The position numbers and the translations under genes were made by a program. Positions 1 through 10,340 of a DNA stretch of 64,000 nt are shown here, one piece after another. The stretch is from Peronospora farinosa. Its lineage: Eukaryota > Oomycota > Peronosporomycetes > Peronosporales > Peronosporaceae. Numbering within the stretch: the first letter of the stretch is position 1; each line of letters opens with the position of its first letter. Below the pieces are notes generated by a model that searched no databases, was not told the origin of the DNA, and saw nothing but the letters and a program-made list of their open reading frames with translations. Where the stretch lies: NCBI GenBank assembly GCA_947646735.1, contig CANTFK010000412.1, positions 167,773 through 231,772 of the forward strand, in the 5' to 3' direction.

Positions 1-1060
1 CATTACAAAGATGAGTACTATGCTTGTCATGTTTGACTTCAAACGAGAACAAATACTCCTTGTCCCGCTGACAATGACTTTCAAAGCTTTCCACTTCCTT
101 AGAATGAACTTGATACGCCACAAGACGTAATGGTAAAGAGTCAAAAAATCTCGCAAGATCCATTGCATTGAGTCCACCAGGTAAATTTGCCGTTTTCCAC
201 TTTGTTAAATCAACGTACATGGTATGAAAATCAAAAGTGTACGTCGGTCCAGCTTCATAGCTCTCTTCACCCAATGGTGTCTGTCTTCTCTTAGTCCGCT
301 GCTCTTCACTTTCTCCAAAATCATCTGTCCCCAATATCGGTGGTATCTCTCCTTCAAGTGTCTTTACAAACTGATCCACTGATTGAAACAAAGGGAACGC
401 AACGGCCGGTAATTCATCAACATCTTCACTGTCTGTAGCACTCCCAAAGCGAAAACTCACATGTCCCACTAATCTCCTTATTAACCGCATAATCACAAGG
501 GCTACACTCCGTGTAAAGAGACCAGGAGCGATCCTCGATGGTAATTCTCCTCCAAGATAGACAGGACCTTGTACAGTCTTTTTAAAATGACCCTGGACTT
601 GAATCCAAAACATCCGACGTTTACCAGCAAAGAGAGCAGCATAATATGGATCTTCTGGTTGTGTACGCACGAGAAAGAGTGCACGACCAGCAAAAAGGTC
701 CGTCTCAAATGCGACGGGTGTACGGGTGTTCATTTCCAGCATCTCACGTGGTGTGCCTATGCTACCGACGTCACGGACCATGAGGTTAGCGATACGACGG
801 CGTATTACACGCTGTGGTTCTTCCTCCTCTTCATTCCGAGGCTCTTCTTCGTCGTCCACTACAGTGGACGTACGAGCGGACGGCGTCCGCTCGTCCACCG
901 TCTTGTTAAGCCGAAGCTGCGTGAGATTTGGACCGTGTTCTAGTAAGATGAAGATTAGCAGTACACCTAGTAGACCGCACAGGCCTAGAACATAATGCAC
1001 TGCTACAGTAAGCAATGCTAATGCTGCAAGGTCGGGCAGCCAGTCCACTTGGTCCGCCAT
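1..1060 (-). CDS. UPF0590/DUF1769 family protein, partial (3' end off window)
   Basis: The minus-strand frame is open from ATG at 1060 to the left edge (353 codons), so the C-terminus is missing. The protein starts MADQVDWLPDL and then has a hydrophobic stretch (about residues 10-38, rich in L/V/A/G) that looks like one membrane-spanning segment. An Arg/Glu-rich linker (EEEPRNEEEEPQR) follows, then a folded domain. The domain contains PVAFETDLFAGRALF, WIQVQGHFK, a Tyr/Phe-rich strand (YTFDFHTMYVDLTKW) and, near the edge, ESFESHCQRDKEYLF. The order of these strands recalls the DUF1769/UPF0590 family of fungi and oomycetes, whose biochemical role is unknown. Membrane anchoring is inferred from the N-terminal segment. 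The family call rests on remembered motif similarity, so it is moderately sure; that this is a real gene is very likely because the frame is long and its codons look normal. Confidence 0.75.
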   Translation of the reverse strand, partial: MADQVDWLPDLAALALLTVAVHYVLGLCGLLGVLLIFILLEHGPNLTQLRLNKTVDERTPSARTSTVVDDEEEPRNEEEEEPQRVIRRRIANLMVRDVGSIGTPREMLEMNTRTPVAFETDLFAGRALFLVRTQPEDPYYAALFAGKRRMFWIQVQGHFKKTVQGPVYLGGELPSRIAPGLFTRSVALVIMRLIRRLVGHVSFRFGSATDSEDVDELPAVAFPLFQSVDQFVKTLEGEIPPILGTDDFGESEEQRTKRRQTPLGEESYEAGPTYTFDFHTMYVDLTKWKTANLPGGLNAMDLARFFDSLPLRLVAYQVHSKEVESFESHCQRDKEYLFSFEVKHDKHSTHLCN

Positions 1061-1654
1061 GGTCCGCCCAGAAAATAAAATGAGGGCTCTTTTAGCAGTT
1101 TATAACGGCAAAAAAACCGGCTGGTGAAGTGAGGGCGTGAGGTTTTGCGGTATTGAGAGAGAAACTGGGTAACTAAAGTACCAGTTTAATACAATCAAGT
1201 CGTTTGAAACAGTGTAACGTTAAAGGGAAACGTCGTCTGATTCAATCAAATCTATCGAATGTCCATTCCGAAAAAAAAGATTGCTACTACGTACAGTACA
1301 TGTATATGACAACTGATTTGTACAGAATCAGAAATACGGTACAATACAGTATATTACATACGTTAAATAATATTGTTTTTTGGACTCAGCCCATGTCGTC
1401 AATAATAATCCTATGAATGCATGTAGAATCGATCGACAGTCCAACCAATTGGTACGAAGTGAGTGTTTAAGATCAGGGATAAGCCGATGGATCCATTGAA
1501 AAGTATAAAGCGCGTCGGTGACAAAAGGGTTCAAGCAAAAGCTTGGCGTCGTACAACACTGAGACATGTTTGCACCTGTGGTTAAGTATGTCTTATTTCG
1601 AATGATTGTCATAATGTTTACGACTCACTTGGGATGAACAATTGACCAGCTGAA
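1061..1654. other. Intergenic / promoter side of the UPF0590 gene
   Basis: No coding frame with recognisable content was found. The stretch becomes AT-rich after about 1200. The first 150 bases, immediately upstream of the minus-strand ATG, should hold the promoter of the UPF0590 gene, but no specific core element could be assigned. Confidence 0.4.
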
Positions 1655-2640
1655 TGGGCTGACAGCTTTTCTTTCTGTATGGAGAAATGGAAAAGTGGGT
1701 GCACCTAAGCATTCCTGAAGGCATGAACTTGACAATGGCTTCGACTGCTTAGAGTTGATAAAGGCGATCTACGGCCTCAAGCAAGCGTCTCGAGTATGGA
1801 ACGAGACATTTGATCAATTCATGCGCTCCATTGGCTTTGCAGCGTCCAAGTTTGACCCATGCCTCTACGTACAGAATATAGATGGTTATTGCGTTTTACT
1901 GATGGTGTACGTGGATGATATACTTGTCACTGGAAGCTCGGCGGATCTTGTTGCCTGGAGTAGGCGCAATATAAAAACCAAGTTAAGCATCGAGCTAATT
2001 TACGGACCTGGTGGCAGCATATAATTATGTAGATGATATTCTATTGCGCTTTACCATGGATCAGTGCAAGAACGTGATCCGTCCATTGACACGAGCACGA
2101 AAATTGTTTGAAACGCCAAAACGTTCGAAAGCAAAGCACCGTTTCGCGAAGCTGTTGGTGGATAATGCACTTAATGACTGCAACTCGGCTAGTTATCGTC
2201 TTTGTGGTAGGGTCGGGTCCGTTGCGCGCTCCATGGAAAACTTTCAAGAAGAGCACTGGGCTGCAGTAAAGCGTACTATTTGCTGGGACCAAGACTTTTG
2301 GCAATCCCTATATGCCTGGACAAGATCACAAGGAAACTTGAATGCGGACTGAGCCGGTGATGTCAGATCGCAAGTCGACGTCAGGATTCGTCTTCCTAAA
2401 AAGGATTTGAACAAGAAGCAAGAGCAGTCAAGAGTGTCTGTATCGACAAGTGAAGTGGAATACATCGCGCTAAGTCTGGCGATATACCAGACGATTTTTG
2501 TAAAGTATGTCAGTATTGCCGCTCTAAGTTTAATGAATAATCCATTGCTGCAAGTGTGCGATATTATGCTACACAAATTACCTCGTTAGAGCCCCTAAGC
2601 AGCATTACAAGTCACATGAACGGCAGTGCGTAACCGGCCT
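1655..2640 (+). pseudogene. Ty1/copia pol remnant (reverse transcriptase and RNase H)
   Basis: The frame from 1755 reads IKAIYGLKQASRVW, then KFDPCLYVQN and the catalytic box VYVDDILVTG, which are hallmarks of copia-type reverse transcriptase. Upstream (about 1655-1754) a degraded match to the preceding motif is still readable but broken by a stop. After the YVDD box the frame is lost. Around 2400-2510 a piece of copia RNase H reappears (KKQEQSRVSVSTSEVEYIALSLA, cut here). No integrase, gag or flanking LTR pair was recognised. This is an old, truncated and frame-shifted copy with no function of its own. Confidence 0.8.
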
Positions 2641-3533
2641 TCTCCTAGGTGACCAAAGTTTGATGTGAGTCGCAAACTGGTCGCCTCATCGCTCGATTTG
2701 ATGAGCCAAAATTTCTAATGGTATGGATCTGCAGTGTAAATGCTGCTAGAACAGGCGTGCCGACGTGCGCTTTCGTTTAGGCGCTCGTCTGTAGTATCGT
2801 TTCTTTGTGGCTGTCAGGAATAAGGAGGTTCACAATGATTCATGAGCTATTGCGTCTACAGATCATCTCTTCTCCATTTTATTTTGCGGAGTCTAACGGC
2901 AGGAATCTAAAAGGGGTGGCACGAATGTCGTTTGAAGGACAGAGTAATTTAACATTGTTTAGACTACATTTCAATAATTCGGTCACAAGTTGTGCTGGAA
3001 AACACTTGATGATAACTTAAGCAATCGGATAAAAAGCTAATGAAAATCGAAAACTCTGCACCTGAAATACCTCATTGTTCTGTCAACAACATCATCGACG
3101 CTTGTATCAGGCCAAACTTCCAATTCCAGTCCGTTACTTGGAGCGGCACCCTCCAATTATACTCTCAGAGTATAATCTACCTTCATTGATGACAGTGAAA
3201 GCAGGTGATCAGAACTTCACGTACACGTGGCAGAGGAAGTCTTATCAACAAAAGGAGTTGAGGAGAAAAAGAGAACTGTAATTAATATAGTTAAACTATC
3301 TAATAAAACTAATCTGTTATAACCTGTGTTAAGTATATAGAGCTACAACTACGTATATTGACAACATGCCCTTCCCTCATTGCGCGCGTTTATCGGTCAT
3401 TGGCCAGCGCGTCGGCCAATATAATGGCCTATGATCAACCAATTGAAGAGCATCTTTAACTTCCTGGAAATGCAAGAAGAATATTATAAGTAAAGGTAAT
3501 ATTGTCGAATATAATTAATTATAATAATATTTT

Positions 3534-3558
3534 ATTGACACTTCATGTAAGTGTCAAT
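3534..3558. repeat. Perfect inverted repeat (10-bp stem, 5-nt loop)
   Basis: ATTGACACTT is followed by the loop CATGT and then AAGTGTCAAT. It sits in an AT-rich block beyond the copia remnant and could be the edge of a decayed LTR or a MITE, but no partner end was found. Confidence 0.7.
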
Positions 3559-3724
3559 ATTATGAAACGGACTCACCCCCTTACAGACTCTCCAGCACTT
3601 TTTTAAGGCTCGTCGTCCAGACTACATCCAGTTTGTCTTCCGTCGCACGTTCGTATTGACTAGCTTAATGTAAAGCCTCGTCCAAATACTCGGCTGTAAG
3701 CCCTCTTACTGATCGCCGTCGTTT

Positions 3725-3860
3725 CGTTGGCGCTTTGTCGGCACTAGTGCTTTACCGTCGTGTCGTTGGCGCTTTGTCGGCACTGGTGCTTTACCGTCGT
3801 GTCGTTAGCGCTTTGTCGATACTGGTGCTTTACCGTTGTTTCGTTGGCTCTCTGTATCCA
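3725..3860. repeat. 39-bp tandem repeat, about three copies
   Basis: The unit starts CGTTGGCGCTTTGTCGGCAC and repeats at 3725, 3764 and 3803 with a partial fourth copy. Copies 1 and 2 differ at one or two sites; copy 3 is more diverged. Because 39 is a multiple of three, every reading frame stays periodic. The minus frame encodes a 13-residue repeat of the form RQSANDTTVKHQC, and the plus frame SLALCRHWCFTVV. Which frame, if any, was translated cannot be decided. Confidence 0.85.
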
Positions 3861-3894
3861 CCTTTTCTTTGCGTATCTCCTTTTCGCTTTTCTT

Positions 3895-5096
3895 CTATTG
3901 CATGAGATTGAGCGACCTTTTGGCACGTTCAACGCCTGTGGTAGTTTCAGCAGCATTGAACCACTCAGAAGGTTTTTTGTCGTCGTAAAGGTGCTTTCTC
4001 AGCACTTCAAGTGTTAGCCGCAACTTGTTATCTTAAGCTCTTACTCTGCCGTCCAGCATAATCATATACGAGGTAAACGTGGGCTGTCGATGCCTGCTTC
4101 TTTTAAAACAAGAAGCGTAAAGACATCGTCATACTGTATCCTTTCTTATATTTCCACTTCTCCATCTGATGATTCACCAGCTTTTAAGTCGTTTCCTTCG
4201 CACCCTCCTTGTCTTGCGCTAGAACAAGCTATTTTGCTAGCTCTGGCTTTTTGAGTGCCCCGATAACTTATCAAACAACAGCGGAATAGGGAATACTACA
4301 CCACTAAGTTCTATTCACCTTTTCAGTGACGGATTCTTCAATATTGCAATTACATCAACCTTGTCAGCTAGTAACATTTCTTCCAAACGAACTATCGTTT
4401 GATCTGTTGGAAATGTTTTTTTTGAAGAAAACATTTCCGTATACAAACTTACCGTGGGAAAATGCATACAGAGGTTGAGAGTGTGATGTGACACGATTGG
4501 TAAGGTAGTTACACTCGTGGCAAGAGAAGCAGCCTACAGAGGCATTTCTATGTATGTTTCTATATTTTAGGATTGCGGTCAAAATAACTCAGGAGTTTTT
4601 TTCTCCTGAGATTAATACACTTCCTCTTCGTTTGAAGCTAGCTGAATTTTTCCGGCAACTTTCTCTGGCACTAACACGCCAACTTACTCGTGTGGTTATT
4701 TGTGCAGTGGATTCACTAACATGTTTTTCTGCTCACGCCTAGTCACTCGTGGTTTTTCCAACATCATCACTCCACATCAGCAGCAGATAATTATTTTAAA
4801 ATATCGGCAGTTTTTTTCGTATCTGGGTTGTTCTTTGCGGCCGCTAGCATGCGGAGCACCTTTATCAGTTATAAGTTAGAAATTTTTGTCTGATGCATCC
4901 TTTCGATGCTTATTTAAAGGCAATTGTCCCAGAGTGATGGCAGTCCGGAATTCTCGACCAGGCTTTTGTCAGCTATAATCATATTTTCAGACGGAGGCAC
5001 AAGGATTAATTTAAGGTTCTTGTCAACTTCATCGCCATTTGTCAATGCTTTGATCGTATTTTCAAACGGTGACCCAAGGTGTGAATCAAGGTCCAT
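3895..5096 (-). pseudogene. Scattered effector-like coding fragments (uncertain)
   Basis: On the minus strand several short open stretches look protein-like but are separated by stops. They are 4914-5096 (ENTIKALTNGDEVDKNLKL), about 4320-4430 (LEEMLLADKVDVIAILKNP), about 4066-4140 (FTLLVLKEAGIDSPRL) and 3895-4029 (LRKHLYDDKKPSEWFNAAE, ending in TAG). Amphipathic helices of this kind with Trp/Tyr positions are typical of the C-termini of oomycete secreted effectors. No signal peptide, RXLR or EER motif was found in frame, so the family assignment is speculative. If real, the locus is dead. It could equally be a decayed gene of another kind or chance. Confidence 0.2.
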
Positions 5097-5569
5097 CTTT
5101 TTTCGTCACCATCGTAAAATTTCACTGTCACATATGAGCTTGGCCATACTTTTCTTTTTCACTTTTGCTATTCTCGGTGCATATTGTGAAACAGAAGACA
5201 CAGTGACGATCATCGTTACCAAAGTCTTAGTACTGTTCAGATCATATCAGCACAACAGCCGCTTCTAGCTCCATGTACCAGAACATATGGTTTACTTTCT
5301 TGATCGTGCAGGCCATTCTTAATGTAGCAATGCAGCAATGAAGAGCTGGAAGCGAATAACAAAGTAAGAAGGAACAGTGGAAAGAGAAATAATCAATACG
5401 TTTTAATGAAGACTGTATCGAACACTAGAAATTTATGTCCGGGGGGTCTAGCTGACATATATTGTGCGATCGAGAGTCCAACAGAAAGAGTGCCGGGCAA
5501 GGATTGCGGACGGCCTTCCGGCACAAGTCGTGGACATCCGAAAAGTTAAATTTAATCGTTGCAAGCTCG

Positions 5570-6177
5570 TGTAGACGGGCACTTCGTAAAGAAGCTGCCA
5601 CGTATTACGCGGGCACACACCTTCAAGCAGCAAACGGTTAGGCCGTCATACCTCCGCGTCCGGTGGTGGAGTTGGTCGGCGCTCAAAGCGCTGTACCAAC
5701 CGTTGACGGTCGCCTAAGCGAACCACCCAAAGAGCTTCTAACCAAGAACTTCACTTACGTCACGCAGAATCTTATTAAGCTTCTCGTGCTCATTGATAGG
5801 TAGTTAGCAAATTCAAGACTGACTTATATTTAATACAAAAGTCATTAAGTGCTGCCTTAACTACTGATAAGTTCAATGTAAAGATCGAATACGCGTCTTT
5901 TAGAAGCGTATTCCTACGTGCGAGCTCAAATATATATAAGCTCGCTGATGACGTCCGTCTGTAACATCATCATGACGCCTAGTCCCAACTGGGCGTCATC
6001 CCCGTCGAATGTGAATCCGTCAATGGATATCGCATTCACGAGGGTGGGTCACATTGATGTGTCTCACCCAAGTGGGAGGTCTAAGGGACCACGTACCCTT
6101 TTAGACCTCCCTGTTAAGTATCATATACTTAACGTATCATATACTTAAAGGACTCGTCTAACCTTTGGCCCGTTACA
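5570..6177 (-). repeat. Element A 3' LTR
   Basis: It starts TGTAGACGGG and ends CCCGTTACA on the plus strand, giving TG..CA ends. It aligns along its length with 10341-10930 and, more distantly, with the LTRs of element B, so A and B belong to one family. Immediately inside, the minus strand reads GAAAGGAGATTG before the LTR, a purine-rich tract in the position expected for the polypurine tract. Confidence 0.85.
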
Positions 6178-6231
6178 CAATCTCCTTTCAAGACGATTTT
6201 TACCTTTTTGTAAAACATCGAAAGCAAGGAG

Positions 6232-7500
6232 ATGCCACCGAAACGTGGTAAGGCTGGTGGGTAGCCTGCAAAGGCGCCTATGCAGAACAACACAAAGCGC
6301 ACGCGCCATTATAACTCGCAGCCGTAGCTAAGTGTCTCTGTGACAAAGCTGACATTTAATGTCAGTTTCTCAGCAGAGAACACGTATCCCACTTAGAATT
6401 GTGCGGATGAAGATCTGTCTCTATCATTGCAGACTACAAATGAGAGCACGTCATTGACATCGCCTCAAAGCGTTGATGAGCACAGTGCTCTGATGGGACA
6501 TATTTCTCCATCACTAAAGGCACCCAACGTTCAGGAAGCTTCCATGCCTTCTGACAGCGAGGGCCATGCCTCGTCGTCTGCGCCAACGATCGCAGCGACC
6601 AATACTGAGCGCGCTGCTTCGAAAGAAACAGCCGCGGCTCAACAGCAGGTCGGCGATTCGAAATCGTCCGCCTCTTTCAACCCTGCGTCTGGTGTCTTGA
6701 CAATTCATAATGGAGAGTCAGACTCATGCGGGGGTGAGCTAAAAGCTCCTTAGAATACACAATCGGTCTCCCTAGCACGCTGGCGCGAGGGCGACTACGT
6801 GAATGGTGGCTTGCCACCAATGCCACCGCCATCCGAGTGGTTACACTTCGAGTGGTATAGTGCGACGCGCCTAGAGCGTGCCACTATTGACGCTGATAAA
6901 TTCTTTAGCGTCTTTCCATCACGGAAAAGAAAGGGCAAAGCACTAGGTCGTGCGTTCCATGTCCCCGTCGTGTTACATTCGAATGAAACAGCCGACGAAT
7001 ATGAGGAAAAGTTCCTGTGCCGTATTAAACCGCATGCAGATGCAGTGAAACAGAGGTCGCAGCGAATCAGCTTCGCTATGACGCGTGCGAGAGAAATATT
7101 GGGTGGTGACATACCCCCAATTCTTCTCGACAAGCCGCCCCTTCTAGTCCATCAGGACCCATGTAAGAGCGAGTGAAGATGGTGCTTCTACTCGTAAGCA
7201 GTCACCAGCCCAGGCACGTCTACTCGCAACGCTTCAAACAGTTCTTAAGAGTCGAAATTTTCGAGCAATCTTTCCATTGGAGAGGGATCTGACATTTCTG
7301 CTTCACATGGCGATGGACCAACAACCTACCAACAAGGAAGCGCTTGATCCCTCCCGCATCCACCAAAACGGGTGGCGCCCGGTAGAAGCGGCGCTTACGT
7401 CCAACTACTCGTGGCTGCTCATCCTGCTACCGTTCAGTCGCAGGCGAAGAACGCTGTCTGAAGAGGGAGGTGAATGATCTCTCTAGTCAAGCCTCGCAAC
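6232..7500 (+). pseudogene. Antisense ORF remnant of element A
   Basis: Opposite in strand to gag-pol. It begins with ATGCCACCGAAACGTGGTAAGG, the same start as in element B, and the start is in frame with the body. Three TAG codons interrupt the first 70 codons and more stops follow. The body keeps conserved blocks: DEHSALMGH near 6475, LTIHNGESDS near 6700, GLPPMPPPSEW near 6810, and KQRSQRISFAM with RARE near 7050. Comparing about 100 ungapped codons of the central block with element B by eye, roughly one third of changed codons are silent, which indicates only weak constraint. Function unknown. Confidence 0.7.
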
Positions 7501-7905
7501 TGACTTCGAATCTACGATATCTGAGGACGAAGGACGTCAGTGGTTGAGCGACTGGTGATGAGATACCCGCGTCGAACGTGAGCCTCCTCGATCACCGAGT
7601 CCTCTGTCGTCGGTCTCTTATACGGGAAGTTGTTCACCTTCCCCGTCGCTGATCGGCAGGGTCGACTCACAGTCGACCTCACCATCGGTCTTTTTAGACT
7701 GATGCGGATATGTGATTTCTTGGGGTCCACGTACCGTTTAAGACGACCCACGAAAAATACGGGGGGTCTTCATATACAATGGGAGAGTGACCTATAATTA
7801 AGGTCACCAACCTCTTCGACCACCGTAAATGACCCAATGAATTGGGACAAGTCTTAGTAGTACCACCAGGTAGTACATAAATTGCATTTTTAGGTAGGAT
7901 CGGAC
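7240..7905 (-). pseudogene. Element A pol C-terminus: integrase tail and chromodomain remnant
   Basis: Near 7740 the minus strand still reads VGRLKRYVDP, the end of the integrase GPFTVVEEV..VGRLKRYVDPEE region seen in element B. At about 7240-7390 a frame reads APPVLVDAGG, then FLVGRLLVHR and LQWKD, which is a chromodomain remnant. Stops separate the pieces. The deletion junction that removed RT to the integrase core lies near 7901. Confidence 0.7.
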
Positions 7906-8725
7906 AGTAACAGATCCCACGTCATCTCCAGCTATCCCGAGAGGAAATTTCTTACTATCTCCTCGGCAGATACCAAGACAAGTTGAACACTCAACTGAGG
8001 TGCCTCCGCATCTTGTTTCGACGACCTCAAACAAACTCGTTCGTAGGTCCGTCTTCTTGTACGAGACTGTTTGAACTTCACTTGTTTCAACGAGCCCTTG
8101 ATCGTCTGAATACGTCTGTTTCTCGTTGTTCAGTCACCACGACCTTTGACCTGGGAGAAGTTGTCGTTGCTGCTATTGTACGCACTCCTTTCAAGTGCAC
8201 CAGGCTCATGGCTCTGTGTCGGTTCATATGGGTTTGGCTTTCTGTCATACCACTATCATTTGCCACAGGTCTCGGCTCTGTGCAAGATTATTGGACCATG
8301 ACTACTTGTCATCGTCCCATTCACTACACCAGTTTCCTCGAGCTGGGTAGGAATTTGTCTCATTTGACTTTCTGTCAGGACATTTACAACTACACCAGGC
8401 TCAACGAGGTGGGGTTCCTGGTGCCGATTGACATACCGTCGTCGCACCTTCGACTATTTTGGACACAGCATCATTCACATAAGCCTCTTGCAGAACTTCT
8501 ATATACAAGAAAATCACTAAAGCTCCAGGCGAGCTCAACTTGAACTCCCTCCGACTTTACGAGGCGCCGCGAGTTCACAAAACATTGCGATGCACCCGAA
8601 TGAACGAGGAGGTTCATCACTTGGTCATAGCCTCGTACTTGAGCGCTATAGACCAAAAGGGTTGAGTTCCGACCGTTCGGTACCTCAGGGACTATGCTAC
8701 CAATTTGTTCGATAACTATGAACAT
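7906..8725 (-). pseudogene. Element A protease and pol N-terminal linker remnant
   Basis: The frame from 8725 keeps the start MFIVIEQIGSIVPEVP and the retropepsin box as LLVHSGASQCFV. The active-site Asp of DSGA is replaced by His, so protease activity is not expected. Downstream pieces at 8256-8447 and 7920-8034 match the linker of element B (for example IPTQLEETGVVNGTMT). A segment of about 110 codons between the box and the linker is missing or scrambled. Confidence 0.7.
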
Positions 8726-8764
8726 AAGGGTAGCTTCAGAGTCCGCGACAGTAGGGCATCACGC

Positions 8765-10290
8765 TTCTACTGCGCTCCCACATTTTCCGACCCATATTAT
8801 GAGGTGCTGAACCCGTTCGTGGTTTTTCGCTCCTCCCTTCGGGTAGGAAGCCTTTTGCTGGATGCCTTAGCACCAGCAGAAAGTTTGGCATAGCAGCGAG
8901 ACATCATATGACCGCGCTTGTAGCAGACAACGTCTGCTTTTCCTAACTCCATTGGAGTGCATCCGACTTCTCTGACGACGGATTATAATAAGCTGTCGCG
9001 AGTCACTGTTGTAGTAATGCTCCACAACCATGGCAAATTTCAATTGCCTTGTCCATTGTCTTTGGCACCTTTCGAAAAAGGCTTGAGAATGAGCCATGCC
9101 ATAATCCATTCATGAACGTAGGCACCTTACTGTATTTTGATATCGGACACACATTAATGGAGCAGACAGCGAACGCATCTCCTGCACAAATTTTTGCAGA
9201 GATCGTTTCGCCTGTCGTGCTTCAAAAAACGCGCCTGAATTAAAACTTCATTGTTTGGCGGCTGGTACATGGCACTAATCTTTGACTAAAAGATCGTGCA
9301 TGATGGAAACGCATCCGCGCTTGACATAAGCGCAAGAAGCCTGGTGTCGTCTTCGTTGAGCTGCGCTATACTGCATTGCTACACTGCTAAAATTCAGTGG
9401 ACTATCGTATGTGGGGCAGTCCCATCAAACTTCGGAGGGTCATTAAATGGGCCTTGATTGGGACACATGGAATTAAGTGTTGAAGTGAAAGACTTTGTAA
9501 CTCCCGATGAAGAAGATTGATTGGCTAAAGAAAATAAATGATACCGATTTGACTAGTCGATTGGACAAAAGTGGACATGACAACGAAAACTCGAGGCATA
9601 ATCATGACGGATTGCGACAAGTTGACCATTAAAGGAGTATTCGGTCGATTTTAATGTCTCGTCAATAGAAATGGGTGGCATTTGCTCTTCCTTATGCTTG
9701 TCGACAATAAAAAAATGCTTTGTATATTATAGTCATAATCTTCAATTTTTTTAATTGATAATAAATTAACATTTCATTATATTTTTTTAACACATATTTT
9801 TTTATCGATATATGTGTATTCATTTTTAATCTATACTTTTGGACTCGAGGTGACGCGAATATATCCGTACTCGTTCACATGACGAAGACTATAGCTCCCG
9901 TATTTTAAAGAATCCATCTGGTCCCAGGGAAATTCAGCGGATCCCACAACAAGATGGACTGTGCCCTTGGCTAATTAGACCGGGCCGAGAGCGTCTCAAC
10001 AATTCTGTTGAGCGCCTCATTCCGAGCTTGCTCACGCAAAAGCTCATCCTGAGTCTTACCGATGGACTCAGCCGTGGCTTGGTTGTTTGCCTCGGACGCA
10101 TTGCTGCCTTTCCGATCTCAAACGCCTCGAATTGTTCCAATTGAGCAACATGTTGCTCAGGATGACAATCTAAGAGGTTGGGTAGGGCATTTTGCTAAGT
10201 ACCTGCGCCAAATGCTTAGCCACCTCCCTATGATGTTGGGAAAGGTGAGCAAAATGCCCTTCGTTCCATACAGAAGTTCATCCGTACTCA
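8765..10290 (-). pseudogene. Element A gag remnant, interrupted
   Basis: DNA alignment to element B gag is clear on both sides of an insertion. The left part (8765-9458) covers the zinc-knuckle and central gag region, with frameshifts. The right part (9969-10290) keeps EQFEAFEIG near the N-terminus. The knuckle cysteines are not readable in a single frame. There is no intact product. Confidence 0.7.
9459..9968. mobile_element. Insertion of about 510 bp inside element A gag
   Basis: Element B reads continuously from GGGCCTCGGTTG into ATTAGGCCGGG. In element A the same two flanks are separated by about 510 bp of AT-rich DNA. Short similar strings occur at both edges (GGCCTTGATT and GCCCTTGGCT), which might be an imperfect target duplication. 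No terminal inverted repeats or coding frame were found, so the type of insert is unknown. Confidence 0.5.
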
Positions 10291-10320
10291 CACGCACGCT
10301 AAGAGAAGAGGTCGAGGAAA

Positions 10321-10338
10321 GGACTACTAGTGCTACTA
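10321..10338 (-). other. Element A primer-binding site (decayed)
   Basis: On the minus strand, two bases after the end of the 5' LTR, the sequence reads TAGTAGCACTAGTAGTCC. This matches the PBS of elements B and C except that the leading TGG has become TAG and one inner base differs. Confidence 0.6.
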
Positions 10339-10340
10339 AG

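Larger units (their letters stand above)
2641..5569. other. Gene-poor repeat-rich stretch
   Basis: No intact gene was recognised. The region holds a strong hairpin (3534-3558), a 39-bp tandem repeat (3725-3860) and scattered minus-strand fragments that look like decayed coding sequence; these are listed separately. Base composition swings from AT-rich (3270-3560) to mixed. On the plus strand, ATG at 5134 opens a 44-codon frame that begins with a signal-peptide-like hydrophobic run (SLAILFFFTFAILGAYC), but it has no continuation and is not called as a gene. Confidence 0.4.

Noticed and set aside
5134..5268. Small secreted peptide with a signal-like N-terminus
   Set aside because: Only 44 codons, no family, no second exon recognised, and the hydrophobic run could be chance in AT-rich DNA.
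8504..8543. Plus-strand ORF 7983-8543 (186 codons) as a gene
   Set aside because: It is the antisense shadow of the protease/linker remnant of element A, which aligns with element B on the minus strand.
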